A model generated the notes under the pieces. The model worked only from the letters and a program-made list of their open reading frames with translations, made no database searches and had not been told where the DNA came from. Source: Rhodoferax koreense (GTDB taxonomy: Bacteria; Pseudomonadota; Gammaproteobacteria; Burkholderiales; Burkholderiaceae_C). Taken from it: a stretch of DNA of 64,000 bases. Positions 33,274-42,658 of the stretch are shown here, piece by piece; positions within the stretch are counted from its first letter, which is position 1; the number at the start of each line of letters is the position of its first letter. Made by a program: the position numbers and the translations under genes. Location: positions 4,030,001-4,094,000 of the forward strand of contig NZ_CP019236.1 of assembly GCF_001955695.1 (NCBI RefSeq). Reading direction: 5' to 3'.

Positions 33274-33309
33274 AACACCGCTACGAACACCGCTACGAAC
33301 ACCGCTACC
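33274..33309. repeat. Three tandem 12-bp repeats in a divergent promoter region
   Basis: AACACCGCTACG is present at 33274-33285 and 33286-33297, with a third copy (AACACCGCTACC) at 33298-33309, ending 8 bp before the LysR start codon. Copy-number change would alter the spacing between the LysR gene and its upstream promoter. Confidence 0.85.
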
Positions 33310-33317
33310 ATGGCCGC

Positions 33318-34226
33318 ATGAAACTCGATCCCGTGTCCCTGCGCCTGTTCGTGGCGGTGATGGAGGACGGCACCATCGCCGGCGCAAGTGCACGCGAACA
33401 TATCGCGCCCTCGGCCGCGAGCCGGCGGCTGTCCGAGCTCGAAGCCGGGCTGCGCGTGGACCTGTTCGCGCGCAGCAACAAGGGGGTCACGCCCACGGCG
33501 GCGGCGTTCGCGCTGCTGCACCTGGCGCGCGGCGTGCTCAACGACATGGACGGCATCGCCAGCCAGATGCGCGACTACGGCGCGGGCATGCGCGGCCACG
33601 TGCGCGTGGTGGCCAATATCTCGGCGATCACGCAGTTCCTGCCCGCCGAGCTGCAGCGCTTCATGGCCGCGCACCCGCAGGTGGACGTGCGGCTGCAGGA
33701 GCAGATCAGCACCACGGTCGCCCATTCGGTGGCCGAGAACGCGGCCGACATCGGCATCTTGAACCGCGGCAGCTACGGCGAGAACGTGGTGCTGCTGCCC
33801 TACCACGGTGACGAGCTGGTGCTGATCGTGCCCGCCGCGCACGCGCTCGCGCGACGCAAGTCCGTACGTCTGGCCGAGGCACTGGCGAACGATTTCGTCG
33901 GCATGCACCCGGGCAGCGCGATCAACAACCAGTTGATCCGCGCGGCGGCCGAGGCCGGCCTGCCGCTGAAGCTGCGGATGCAGGTCACGGGCTATGACGC
34001 GCTGTGCCTGATGGTCGCCGCCGGCCTGGGCATCGGCGTGATGCCGCGTGCCAGCGCCGCGCTCTACGCCGCCACGCTGAAGATCCGCGCGGTGACGCTG
34101 GCCGAGCCCTGGGCGAAACGCGAACTGGCGCTGTGCGTGCGTTCGCTGGAATCGCTCTCCAGCGTGGCGCGGCTGCTGGTCGACTACCTCAGCGCATCCG
34201 TCGCCCACCAGCACGGCGAGGCCTGA
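33318..34226 (+). CDS. LysR-family transcriptional regulator
   Basis: The 302-residue protein has the LysR winged helix at 1-60 (LDPVSLRLFVAVMEDGTIAG, SAASRRLSELEAGLRVDLF) and a periplasmic-binding-like co-inducer domain from about 90 on (HVRVVANISAITQFLPAELQ). It is divergent from the CoA-transferase operon and is its likely regulator, with the substrate acid or its CoA ester as probable effector. The gene ends 3 bp before earP. The start was set at the ATG 33318. The frame upstream merely reads through the tandem repeat. Confidence 0.9.
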   Translation: MKLDPVSLRLFVAVMEDGTIAGASAREHIAPSAASRRLSELEAGLRVDLFARSNKGVTPTAAAFALLHLARGVLNDMDGIASQMRDYGAGMRGHVRVVANISAITQFLPAELQRFMAAHPQVDVRLQEQISTTVAHSVAENAADIGILNRGSYGENVVLLPYHGDELVLIVPAAHALARRKSVRLAEALANDFVGMHPGSAINNQLIRAAAEAGLPLKLRMQVTGYDALCLMVAAGLGIGVMPRASAALYAATLKIRAVTLAEPWAKRELALCVRSLESLSSVARLLVDYLSASVAHQHGEA

Positions 34227-34229
34227 GCG

Positions 34230-35360
34230 ATGCGCTGGGACATCTTCTGCCAGGTCATCGACAACTTCGGCGACATCGGCGTGGCGTGGCGGCTGGCGGC
34301 GGATCTCGCGGGCCGCGGCGAGCAGGTCCGCCTGTGGGTCGACGACGCCCGCGCGCTCGCCTGGATGGCGCCCGAAGGCTGCGCGGGCGTGCAGGTGCTG
34401 GCCTGGGCACAGGCGCTCGATGTGGCGCTGGTGTCGGGCCTGCCCGGGAGCGATGTCTGGGTGGAAACCTTCGGCTGCGACCTGCCCGCCGAATTCGTCG
34501 CGGCCGGCGCATCCCGCATCGCTGCCGGCATCGGCCGCCCGGTCTGGCTCAACCTCGAGTACCTGTCGGCCGAGCCCTATGTGGAGCGCAGCCACGCCCT
34601 GCCCTCGCCCGCGCGCGGCGCCCCGGTCGCCGGTGGCATGAAATGGTTTTTCTACCCCGGCTTCACGCCACGCACCGGCGGGCTGCTGCGCGAACCCGAC
34701 CTGCGGCAGCGCCAGGCGGCTTTCGATGCACCGGGCTGGTTGGCGCAACTGAGGCCACGGCTGCGCTGGGAGCCCCGCTCCGCCCGCCCCGCAGCCGCCG
34801 CCAGGCTGGTGTCCCTGTTCTGTTACGAGCCGGCCGCGCTGGCGGCGCTGCTGCGCCAGCTGGACGAGGCCGAGACGCCCACGCACTTGCTCGTGACCAG
34901 CGGCCGGGCCACGGCGGCGGTCCAGGCGATTCTTGATGATCAAAACAGCTTCAACCGCAGTATTAACGGGCGCAGCCAGCTATCGATTTCATACCTGCCG
35001 ATGCTGACGCAGCGCGACTACGACCACCTGCTGTGGGCCTGTGCGCTCAACTTCGTGCGCGGGGAAGACTCGGTGGTGCGCGCCATCTGGGCCGGCCAGC
35101 CCTTCGTCTGGCAGATCTACCCGCAGGAAGATGGCGTGCACCATGCCAAGCTCGACGCCTTCCTCGACCGGCTGCAGGCGCCTGCGAGCCTGCGCGCCGC
35201 GCACCATGCGTGGAACGGACCAGCCGCCGGCGCGGCGCTGCCCGACATCGCGCAAAACCTCGCCGGTTGGCGGCAGACCGTGCACGAGGCTGGCGCCGGA
35301 TTCGGCGCGCAAGCCGACCTCGTCACCGCCCTGCTTCAATTCGTGCTGGAAAAACGATAA
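34230..35360 (+). CDS. earP: EF-P arginine 32 rhamnosyltransferase
   Basis: The 376-residue glycosyltransferase transfers rhamnose from dTDP-rhamnose to arginine 32 of elongation factor P. Motifs include [20 protein letters not shown] near 3-22 with the aspartate residues needed for catalysis, [40 protein letters not shown], and the C-terminal [20 protein letters not shown] followed by [10 protein letters not shown]. The protein length is normal for EarP. Residues 236-255 come from a segment that resembles the dispersed repeat of copy A. The partner gene efp follows 160 bp downstream. The ATG lies 3 bp after the LysR stop. Confidence 0.95.
   Translation: MRWDIFCQVIDNFGDIGVAWRLAADLAGRGEQVRLWVDDARALAWMAPEGCAGVQVLAWAQALDVALVSGLPGSDVWVETFGCDLPAEFVAAGASRIAAGIGRPVWLNLEYLSAEPYVERSHALPSPARGAPVAGGMKWFFYPGFTPRTGGLLREPDLRQRQAAFDAPGWLAQLRPRLRWEPRSARPAAAARLVSLFCYEPAALAALLRQLDEAETPTHLLVTSGRATAAVQAILDDQNSFNRSINGRSQLSISYLPMLTQRDYDHLLWACALNFVRGEDSVVRAIWAGQPFVWQIYPQEDGVHHAKLDAFLDRLQAPASLRAAHHAWNGPAAGAALPDIAQNLAGWRQTVHEAGAGFGAQADLVTALLQFVLEKR
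34934..34990 (-). repeat. Dispersed short palindromic repeat inside earP, copy B
   Basis: The reverse complement begins GAAATCGATAGCTGGCTGCG and ends in TTTTGATCATCA. AATCGATAGCT is shared with copy A, and ATAGCTGGC-(T/C)-GCGCC with copy D at 60583-60634. It encodes a variable linker of EarP, so the reading frame is kept. Confidence 0.5.
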
Positions 35361-35520
35361 AATTCAAGGCTTTGCGAAAACTCGCCGCCCCGCTGGCCAT
35401 GCCTGCGTGTCTTCACGCCGACACGGCCCGCGCCGCTCCGAACCCCTTCCCCTACCGCCGCGCGCATGCCTCGACCCTGAAGCGTCGAAGCCTTGCACGG
35501 CCCAACCACTAGAAACTGCT

Positions 35521-36075
35521 ATGAAAATCGCTCAAGAAATCCGCGCTGGCAACGTGATCATGCACGGCAAGGACCCGATGGTCGTGCTCAAGACCGAATA
35601 CAGCCGCGGCGGCCGCAACTCGGCCACCGTGCGCATGAAGCTCAAGAGCCTGATCGCCAACTTCAACACCGAACAGGTGTTCAAGGCCGACGACAAGGTC
35701 GACCAGGTCATCCTCGACAAGAAGGAATGCACCTATTCCTACTTCGCCGACCCGATGTACATCTGCATGGACTCGGAATACAACCAGTACGAAGTCGAAG
35801 CCGAAAACATGGGCGACGCGCTGAACTACCTCGAAGACGGCATGGAACTCGAAGTCGTGTTCTACGAAGGCAAGGCCATCTCGGTCGAACTGCCCACCAG
35901 CGTGCAGCGCGAAATCACCTGGACCGAACCCGCCGTCAAGGGCGACACGTCCGGCAAGGTGCTCAAGCCCGCCAAGATCGCTACCGGCTTCGAATTCGGC
36001 GTGCCGATCTTCGTCGCGCAAGGCGACAAGGTCGAAATCGACACCCGCACCGGCGAATACCGCAAGCGCGTCTGA
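35521..36075 (+). CDS. efp: Elongation factor P
   Basis: The 184-residue protein helps ribosomes stalled on polyproline sequences. It has the three-domain EF-P pattern: [20 protein letters not shown], the loop [17 protein letters not shown] with arginine at position 32, and the C-terminal [11 protein letters not shown]. Arginine 32 in place of lysine 34 marks the rhamnosylated type, consistent with earP just upstream. The start matches the family. A terminator at 36112-36135 ends the transcript. Confidence 0.97.
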   Translation: MKIAQEIRAGNVIMHGKDPMVVLKTEYSRGGRNSATVRMKLKSLIANFNTEQVFKADDKVDQVILDKKECTYSYFADPMYICMDSEYNQYEVEAENMGDALNYLEDGMELEVVFYEGKAISVELPTSVQREITWTEPAVKGDTSGKVLKPAKIATGFEFGVPIFVAQGDKVEIDTRTGEYRKRV

Positions 36076-36109
36076 TGTTGCCGCTGCTTCGGCAGCGCGC
36101 TGCGTCAGC

Positions 36110-37126
36110 TCAAAAGGCTCCTTCGGGAGCCTTTTGAATTTCTGGATTCCCGCTGCTGGCAATGGCTGCGCGACCGCACTGCCGCAGCCAGTCGCAGAAT
36201 GCCTGCGCCTCTTCGTCATCGGCGGCCTGCGACGAAAGAATCCAGTAAAACTCTTTCTCGTGCAGCCGCACTTGCGGAAACGGCGTGACCAGCAGGCCGC
36301 TGGCCAAGGATTCCGCCACCAGGTAGGGATTGGCCAGCGCGACGCCCAGCCCCTGCATCGCGGCCTGCACACCGAGGTGCGCATGGTCGAACACCAGCTC
36401 GCCCACGGGGCGCATCGGCGCCACGCCGGCGCCACGCAGCCAGTCCCGCCAGACCAGCGGCGCCGAGCGGCTCACCAGCAAGGTGTGGCGGCGCAGATCG
36501 GCGGGCTCGGTCAGTGGCCCGGTTCGCGCGAGCAGCAGGGGGCTGCAGACGGGCGTGAGCGCATCGGGCAGGAAGCCGCCAAACACCACGCCTCGCCAGT
36601 TCGGCCGTGCGCGCAGCATGGCCAGCTCGTTCGCCGACAGGCAGCGCACCGACACATCGAAAGCCGCGGGCTCGAAATCGAGCACGCTGACGGTGGTGGC
36701 CAGGCGCACATCAGTGTGCGGCCGCTCTGCGCAGAAGCCCGCGAGCTGCGGGATGAGCCACTGCGCCGACAACGTGGGCATGGCATTTACCGACAGCGTG
36801 CCATTGCGCCGTGTGAGCCGTTCGATGCGACCCGTGGCATGCGCCAGCAAGTCGAACGCGTTGCTCAGCTCGGGCAGATAGGCCGCGCCCTGCGCCGTGA
36901 GCGCGAGATGTCGGCCTTCGCGCCGCATCAGGGCCACGCCCAGCCATTCCTCCAGCGCCTTGATCTGGTGGCTCACCGCACCCTGCGTCACGCTGAGTTC
37001 CTGTGCGGCACGCGTCACGCTCTGCAGCCGTGCCGCGGCCTCGAAGGCGCGCAGGTTGTTCAGCGAGGGTAGGCGGCGCGCCTGCTGGAGCGGCGCACTG
37101 CTCGCGGGTCTGGAGCGCATATTCAT
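36110..37126 (-). CDS. LysR-family regulator, GcvA-like
   Basis: The 338-residue protein has an N-terminal LysR helix-turn-helix at about 20-80 (LPSLNNLRAFEAAARLQSVT, ELSVTQGAVSHQIKALEEWL). This pattern belongs to the GcvA/AmpR-like branch. The binding domain begins near 108 (GTLSVNAMPTLSAQWLIPQL). The target is unknown. Its own upstream gap (37127-37431) separates it from the helicase gene, which runs the other way, so it may regulate that gene or itself. The C-terminal codons carry the shared terminator. An ATG at 37126 was used. Another possible start is the methionine two codons later. Confidence 0.85.
   Translation of the reverse strand: MNMRSRPASSAPLQQARRLPSLNNLRAFEAAARLQSVTRAAQELSVTQGAVSHQIKALEEWLGVALMRREGRHLALTAQGAAYLPELSNAFDLLAHATGRIERLTRRNGTLSVNAMPTLSAQWLIPQLAGFCAERPHTDVRLATTVSVLDFEPAAFDVSVRCLSANELAMLRARPNWRGVVFGGFLPDALTPVCSPLLLARTGPLTEPADLRRHTLLVSRSAPLVWRDWLRGAGVAPMRPVGELVFDHAHLGVQAAMQGLGVALANPYLVAESLASGLLVTPFPQVRLHEKEFYWILSSQAADDEEAQAFCDWLRQCGRAAIASSGNPEIQKAPEGAF
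36112..36135 (+). terminator. Terminator of efp, overlapping the end of the next LysR gene
   Basis: AAAAGGCTCC and GGGAGCCTTTT form a perfect stem with the stable loop TTC. The T run follows in both directions, so it probably serves efp on the right-going strand and the LysR gene on the left-going strand. It overlaps the last codons of the LysR gene. Confidence 0.85.
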
Positions 37127-37431
37127 GAGTTTAATTCATGCTTCACGAAGAATAAGTCGATATTCGCCACGGCCGTTCTTTTCTACGATGCGGGCATGAT
37201 CCAACACAACCTAATAGATTTACTCATCATATACCGGGGTGGCGCGAGTACCTTGGACGCGCCGTTTGGCCAGTGCGCGCCGGACGCCCTGCCGTCGGAC
37301 GCAATGGCACCTCTGCAGCTGCCTCGCACGGCGAATGCAATCCCGAGGCTGCGACCCTCGCCGAGCGCCGACAATGCAAGCCTTCACCTTGCCGCCTCCG
37401 GCTTCACGCCCTCACCGCCCGCACAGCATTC
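37127..37431. other. Divergent gap between LysR and helicase genes
   Basis: This 305-bp region has no convincing gene. It contains AT-rich sequence near 37130-37230, including AATTAAACTCATGAATA-type motifs near the LysR start, which is where its promoter should lie. Nothing else stands out. Confidence 0.5.
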
Positions 37432-39444
37432 ATGAACCTCCCAGCCGGCCACGCCAGCGCCAAGACCATCGCCCATTTCGTGCCCAAGGCCATCGTGCCG
37501 ACGGCCGAGCAACTGGCCATCCAGATCAGCCCGGCGCGCATGGCCATCGTCGAGGCCAATGCGGGCGCGTCCAAGACCACGGTGCTGGCGCTGCGCATGG
37601 CCGAGGCCTGGACGCGGCATACGCATCCCGACAACATCCTGGCGCTCACCTACACCGAGGCGGCGTCCACGGCGCTGAAGGCGGCGCTGCGCAAGCTCGG
37701 CGTGGCCGCGGCCGTGGTGGCGCAGTTCCGCATCGCCACCTTCGAGGACTTCTGCACCGAAGTGCTGGCCGAGATCGAAGGCGGTGCGGTGCCGGTGTAC
37801 ACCGAGGCCGAGCAGCTTAGCCCCTTCATCTGGCAGGCGGTGGACTGGGTGGCCGAACACCCCGGCGCGCGCTGGCGCTCCGAGCTGCTGATGCCCACGC
37901 TGGGCGACCACGGCATGACGGACGCCTTCCTGCAGCAGGCCGAGGTGCTCAAGGGCACGATGGCCGATCTGCTGCAGCGCGAGGAACAGACGGTTTCGCC
38001 CGACTACGCGGCCTCCATCGGCGTCGAATACACCCAGCTCAGGATCTTCCTGGCCTTCGAGAAGATCCGACGCGCCAATCCCGAGAAGCCGGCTTTCCGC
38101 AGCCGCCAGGACGCAACCTACGACCTGGCCTGCATGATCCATGCCGGCGAGGCGCTCAGGCACCATGCGCGCTGGCCCAGGACCGCCCGCGTCATCGTCG
38201 TCGACGAGATGCACGACATGAACCAGGCCATGTTCACCGTGCTCCAGGCCTTGCTGGCCAGCAACCGCGCCTTCTTCTGCGGCGTGGGCGACATCGACCA
38301 GGTGATCCACAAGGCGGCCGGCGCCGACGCCCGCTTCATGCGCACCGAACTCGCCGCGCAGAACACCCACAACACGGTGTTCTATCCGCTGACGCACAGT
38401 TTCCGCTTCAGCGCCACGCTGGCCGGCCTTGCCGGTCGTATTGCCGGCAAGCCGTATGCATCGATGGCATCACACGACACCGAGGTCGCGGTGGTTCGAT
38501 ACCAACACACCGCCGACTGCGCACAGCAGGTGGTGCAGGCCGCTCAGGCCTGGAAGGCCCGGCCCAAGGCGAAGATGGCCGAATTCGCCGTGCTGCTGCG
38601 GCACGCGCACCAGTCGGTCGAGATCGAGAACGCGCTGATCGAGGCCGGCATTCCCTACACCACGCAAGGCTTCGACAGCTACGTGATGCGGCCCGAGGTG
38701 CTGTTCGTGCGCGGCCTGCTGGCCGTGGCCGCCGACGACCTGAGCAGCGTGGCCGTGGAAGCCACGCGCCGCGAGGTCATGCGCGCGCTGATGTTCTTCT
38801 CGGCTTCGCGCATCCAGGTCGAGGGCCGCGAACGCGAATCGCAGCAGGATCTGCTGGACGACGCGATCCGCAGCGTGACCGACAACCCGCTGTTCCTCAC
38901 CTCGTTCTTCGAGAACCAGATCCTGCGCAACGCCGAGCCCGCCACGCGCCAACGCCTCGCCGCGGCGGTGCAGGTTGCGCGCAGCCACAGCGGCCCGGGC
39001 CTGCTGCAGGCGCTGCTGGCCGCACTGCAGATCCAGGCGCTGGTCAACAACGTGCTGGTGTCGCACCAGCGCCGGATTGAGGCCGCGGCCAACCTGGCCT
39101 GGCTGGCCCGCGCGGCGGAGCGTTTCGCCAGCCCCACACAGTTCTTCCAGCACCTGAACGCCGCCGAACAGAAGCAACGCGAGAGCAAGAACGCGAAGGC
39201 CGCCAGCCTCGTGCTCGCGAGCATCGCCAGCGTGAAGGGCCTGGAGTTCGACTGCGTGTCGCTGCCCTATCTCGCCCAGGGCGAATTCCCCGCGCCGCAT
39301 GCGGACGCCCAGGAAGAGCTGAACACGCTCTACGTCGGCATCACGCGTGCGCGGCGCTTCCTGACGCTCCACGCCAGTGCCGAGCGGCCGAGCGAATTCA
39401 TGGGGCGGATCGAGAAGAAGGCGCCCGGCAAAAAGGCCCCCTGA
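37432..39444 (+). CDS. UvrD/Rep-like superfamily 1 helicase
   Basis: The 670-residue protein has the layout of a UvrD-type helicase. The P-loop is near 38-48 (VEANAGASKTTVLALRMAEA), motif Ia with LALTYTEAASTALK, motif II as VIVVDEMHDMNQ and motif III with GDIDQVIHKAAG. The 2A motifs include VLLRHAHQSVEIENALIEAG, VKGLEFDCVSLPYL and LYVGITRARRFLTLH. The P-loop reads NAGASKT where GxGKT is normal, so the first and third glycines are replaced. Some UvrD-like families tolerate that. The start follows the ATG at 37432. The role in repair or transfer is unknown, with no recB- or addB-like partner nearby. The gene ends at a weak terminator near 39433-39453. Confidence 0.85.
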   Translation: MNLPAGHASAKTIAHFVPKAIVPTAEQLAIQISPARMAIVEANAGASKTTVLALRMAEAWTRHTHPDNILALTYTEAASTALKAALRKLGVAAAVVAQFRIATFEDFCTEVLAEIEGGAVPVYTEAEQLSPFIWQAVDWVAEHPGARWRSELLMPTLGDHGMTDAFLQQAEVLKGTMADLLQREEQTVSPDYAASIGVEYTQLRIFLAFEKIRRANPEKPAFRSRQDATYDLACMIHAGEALRHHARWPRTARVIVVDEMHDMNQAMFTVLQALLASNRAFFCGVGDIDQVIHKAAGADARFMRTELAAQNTHNTVFYPLTHSFRFSATLAGLAGRIAGKPYASMASHDTEVAVVRYQHTADCAQQVVQAAQAWKARPKAKMAEFAVLLRHAHQSVEIENALIEAGIPYTTQGFDSYVMRPEVLFVRGLLAVAADDLSSVAVEATRREVMRALMFFSASRIQVEGRERESQQDLLDDAIRSVTDNPLFLTSFFENQILRNAEPATRQRLAAAVQVARSHSGPGLLQALLAALQIQALVNNVLVSHQRRIEAAANLAWLARAAERFASPTQFFQHLNAAEQKQRESKNAKAASLVLASIASVKGLEFDCVSLPYLAQGEFPAPHADAQEELNTLYVGITRARRFLTLHASAERPSEFMGRIEKKAPGKKAP

Positions 39445-39453
39445 GGAGCCTTT
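39433..39453 (+). terminator. Weak terminator of the helicase gene
   Basis: AAAGGC (39433-39438) pairs with GCCTTT (39448-39453) across the helicase stop codon. The inner part is imperfect. A larger inverted-repeat element follows at 39526-39650. Confidence 0.5.
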
Positions 39454-39525
39454 ATCAAGCGAAAGACGGACGACCCTTCAGCACGGCCGTCGGGCGTAAG
39501 TCCGTTGAAATCCCAGCATTGAAAC

Positions 39526-39650
39526 GTGAAGGTGTGAAGAAACCGTAGCGAGCGCCCCGAGGCTGTGCCGAGGACCGGAGCTGTACAAATGTACTGCGAG
39601 GACCGCAGGTGCAGGATCGGGGCGCGCAGTAGGTTTATTCATACCTTCAC
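39526..39650. repeat. 125-bp palindromic element between convergent genes
   Basis: The outer arms GTGAAGGTGTGAAGAAACC (39526-39544) and GGTTTATTCATACCTTCAC (39632-39650) are reverse complements in 17 of 19 positions. Inside lie a second pair, GCGCCCCGA near 39553 and TCGGGGCGC near 39617, and two GAGGACCG copies (39569 and 39597) around TACAAATGTA. It spans the gap between the helicase and the DUF349 gene and reaches the DUF349 stop codon. It may act as a two-way terminator or be a REP-like mobile repeat. Confidence 0.75.
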
Positions 39651-42469
39651 TTCTTCAACAACACCTTCAGCACGTTCTGCATGCGCCGCGCGTTGCCGGC
39701 GTCGAAGCTGCTGGCCCAGACCTTGGCCGCGTCCTGCGCCCAGGTCTGCGCGGGGGAAGGATCGTTGCGGCGGGTGAGCAGTTGCAACTGCAGCATCCGG
39801 CGCGCGCTCACGTGTTCGGCCGGCGTCGGCGCTTCGGCGGCAATTTCCAGGCGCAACAGGGCTTCGGCCGTGGCCTTGTCGTCGGCCTTCGGTGCTGCGG
39901 CCAGGCTTTGCGACCAGGCGCTGCGCGTGGCGGGCGTGACGCCGTGGCCCAGGGCCTGCACGGTCGGCAACTGTTCCACGTCGCGCTTCTCCCAGGCGGC
40001 CAGCAGTTCGGTCAGGACTTCGCCATGGGCCTGTGCGGCCAGCTTCTTCAACGCCAGCTGCGCGTGCTCCAGGGCTTCGCGCTGGGCGCGGAAGGCCACG
40101 TCGCCCAGGCGCGGGCCGCGGTCTTCGAAGGCCGGGCGGTCGCCGAAGCGGCCACCACCGTCGCGGCCGTCGCGCGAAGGACGGTCGCTGCGGATCGGCT
40201 CGAACTTGTTGTCGCCGGGACGCGGCGCGCCGCGCGGGCCGTCCTTGCGGTCGCCGAACTTGCCGCCGCGGCCCGCGGCTGCGGGCTCGGTCTTCTTCAT
40301 GCCCGGGCGGTCGTCGCCGCGCATCGCCACCACCGGCTTGCGCGCGGGTTTCGGTGGCTCCACAGGCGCCGGGGCTTCCGCCGCCACAACGGCCTGTGCT
40401 ACGTTTTCAGAAGCAGACTGCGCAGATTCGGCGGGCGCTGCGGGCTGATTTTCCTCAGAAATTTCAGCGGCTGGCGCGGCGGCCTGCGATTCGGCCTGGG
40501 CCGCGGATTGGGCTGCGGCATCGGCCTTGTCGGCGTTCACCACGGCCTGGGCCTGGGCCTGGCCGCGCAGCGCGGCGTCGAGGCCGTTCATCGCGGCGCG
40601 GATCTTGCCGGCGTCACCGGTGGCATTGGCGGCTTCGAGGGCCTTGGCGGCTTCGAGCACGATGCGGTCGCGGTCACTCAGGGCGCTTGCGGCCTTCTCG
40701 CGCTCTTCGGTCTTGCGGTTGAAGGCGTCGTCGATCGGTTTGCGGAACGCGTCCCACAGCTTCTGCTCGAACTTGCGGTCCATCGGCACACCTTGCGCCT
40801 CGGCCTGCCAGCGTTGCTGCAATGCCTTCACGGCGTCGATGCGCAGGACCGGCGCAGCGCCGAGCACCTTGGCCTCCTCGATCATGGCCTGGCGGCGCTC
40901 GACGCTTTGCTTCTGCAGGTTTTCCAGCGGCGCGGCGGCCAGGCCGATGGCCTCTTTCCACAGCGGCTGCATCTCGGCGAAGGCTTTTTCGCCGAGGTGG
41001 CCGGCTTCGCGCCAGCGGTCGCCGAACTGGTGCAGCACGCGGTTGAAGCCCTTCCAGTCGCCATCCTTGGCGGTGGTGTTCTCGGCCGCCCAGGCTTTCA
41101 CCTCCTCGATCAGTGCCAGGCGCTGGGCCTTGTGCTCGGCGGATTCGGCCTTGACCTTCTCGAGCCAGGCCTCGACCACCTTGTGGGCTTCGTTGCAGGC
41201 GTCGTCGAAACGCTTCCACAGCGCATGGTTGGGCACGCCACCCTGGTCGGTCTGCTTCCACTGCTCGCGCATGGTGCGCAGGGTTTCCTGCATCTTGCGG
41301 CCACCGAGCGCATGGCCTTCGGGGCGCTTGAGCAGGCCTTCGGCCTTGATCAGCAGTTCTTCGCGCAACTGGTCCGCGCGCCAGCGCTGCCAGCCTTCGA
41401 GCTCACCGGCGGCGGCGAGCGCGGCCTGCGCGGCATTGCTCAGCTTTTCGTCGACGAGCTTGTTGTGTTCCTTGAGCGCATTGCGCAGCGCGGCGGCGGC
41501 GCCGGCGCTGGCCTTGCCGTGGCCTTCGGCGACTTCCTGCTCAACCTTGGTGAGCGCGTCCTGCACGGCCTTGTTGGCGGCTTCGCGCTGGGCCGGGTCG
41601 ACAGGCGCACGCGGCGCGCGCTGGTTCTGTGCGGGCTTGGCTTCCGCTTCGGCGGGCACGCCGCGCACCACGCGCAACTCATCGGCCCAGACGGTCACAG
41701 GCGGCAGCGGCGCGTTGTTGTCTTCCGCGGCCGTGACGGTCAGCGCGAGCGCGCCCTGGAAGGCTTCCCAGACGACCAGCAACTGGCCACGCGAGGCATC
41801 GAGCATCGTCGGGAACTTCGGATCCACGCTGGCCCAGTTGGCGTCCACGGCCAGCGCGCCGGCCTGCTCCTGCCAGTGGCTCACGTCGCTGCGCAGCACT
41901 TCGAGCGCGGCCTGGGCGTCGCGCCAGGGCTTGGTCGACAGGACCTCGATGCGCTGGGCCAGCAACACCGCGGCCTCGCGCTGCACCTGCACGCGGTGCT
42001 GCAGGTCTTCGATGCCCTTGACGCGGTCGGCGAGTTGCACCTTCAACGAAGCCAAAGGTTCCTTGCTCAGCGGCGCACCGGCCTTGGCCGCATCGCGCTG
42101 CCAGGCCATCGCGTCAGCCATGTTGAGCTTGGGCAGTTCCAGCAGGGCCGAGGCCTTGCGCGCCCATTCGGCGGCCAGCACTTCCTGGCCCTTGGCGCGC
42201 TTGAGCTCGTCCAGCTTTTCACGCAGCGGCTTGGCCGCGCCGCGATCGCGCACGCTGATCTCGGTGAACACCTGCTGGATCTGCTCGGCCGACGGGTTGC
42301 CCGCGAGCCAGTCGCGGATGCGCTGCGCACGTTCGCCGGCGGTCTGCGCGGAGAAGGCGCCGCCGGTCAATGCGTCGAGCGGATGCGGTTCCTGGGATTT
42401 GGTGGGCGTGGTCACGGTTTTTTCTGCTGGGGTTGCGGGCGTGGATTTGGGTACGGAAAAGCCGAACAT
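39647..42469 (-). CDS. DUF349-domain protein
   Basis: The 940-residue protein is cytoplasmic, acidic and mostly helical, with DUF349 repeats of about 70 residues (for example EGWQRWRADQLREELLIKAE, QWKQTDQGGVPNHALWKRFD, HQFGDRWREAGHLGEKAFAE). A low-complexity alanine/glutamate section follows, then a basic tail (PRGAPRPGDNKFEPIRSDRP). DUF349 proteins are large coiled proteins of unknown function in Burkholderiales and other bacteria. A repeat-like stretch (40397-40452) occurs in the low-complexity section. The start at 42469 (MFGFSVPKST) is preferred because the upstream codons read through a non-coding gap. Confidence 0.85.
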   Translation of the reverse strand: MFGFSVPKSTPATPAEKTVTTPTKSQEPHPLDALTGGAFSAQTAGERAQRIRDWLAGNPSAEQIQQVFTEISVRDRGAAKPLREKLDELKRAKGQEVLAAEWARKASALLELPKLNMADAMAWQRDAAKAGAPLSKEPLASLKVQLADRVKGIEDLQHRVQVQREAAVLLAQRIEVLSTKPWRDAQAALEVLRSDVSHWQEQAGALAVDANWASVDPKFPTMLDASRGQLLVVWEAFQGALALTVTAAEDNNAPLPPVTVWADELRVVRGVPAEAEAKPAQNQRAPRAPVDPAQREAANKAVQDALTKVEQEVAEGHGKASAGAAAALRNALKEHNKLVDEKLSNAAQAALAAAGELEGWQRWRADQLREELLIKAEGLLKRPEGHALGGRKMQETLRTMREQWKQTDQGGVPNHALWKRFDDACNEAHKVVEAWLEKVKAESAEHKAQRLALIEEVKAWAAENTTAKDGDWKGFNRVLHQFGDRWREAGHLGEKAFAEMQPLWKEAIGLAAAPLENLQKQSVERRQAMIEEAKVLGAAPVLRIDAVKALQQRWQAEAQGVPMDRKFEQKLWDAFRKPIDDAFNRKTEEREKAASALSDRDRIVLEAAKALEAANATGDAGKIRAAMNGLDAALRGQAQAQAVVNADKADAAAQSAAQAESQAAAPAAEISEENQPAAPAESAQSASENVAQAVVAAEAPAPVEPPKPARKPVVAMRGDDRPGMKKTEPAAAGRGGKFGDRKDGPRGAPRPGDNKFEPIRSDRPSRDGRDGGGRFGDRPAFEDRGPRLGDVAFRAQREALEHAQLALKKLAAQAHGEVLTELLAAWEKRDVEQLPTVQALGHGVTPATRSAWSQSLAAAPKADDKATAEALLRLEIAAEAPTPAEHVSARRMLQLQLLTRRNDPSPAQTWAQDAAKVWASSFDAGNARRMQNVLKVLLKK

Positions 42470-42658
42470 GCAATCAGTCTCTGGGTAAGCCGGGAGGCGA
42501 GGCGGCAGGCGCCGCCAGGGGAAAATACATCGACAAAAACAAGCGGCCTCCATGGCCGCCGGCCCCGCAAGGCGCATGCGTCCAGTTGGGGGCTAAACGG
42601 CTATTTTCGCCGCTTTTTGCCGGAGCTTCAAAATGGCCCCGCAGTACGGGTGTTCACA

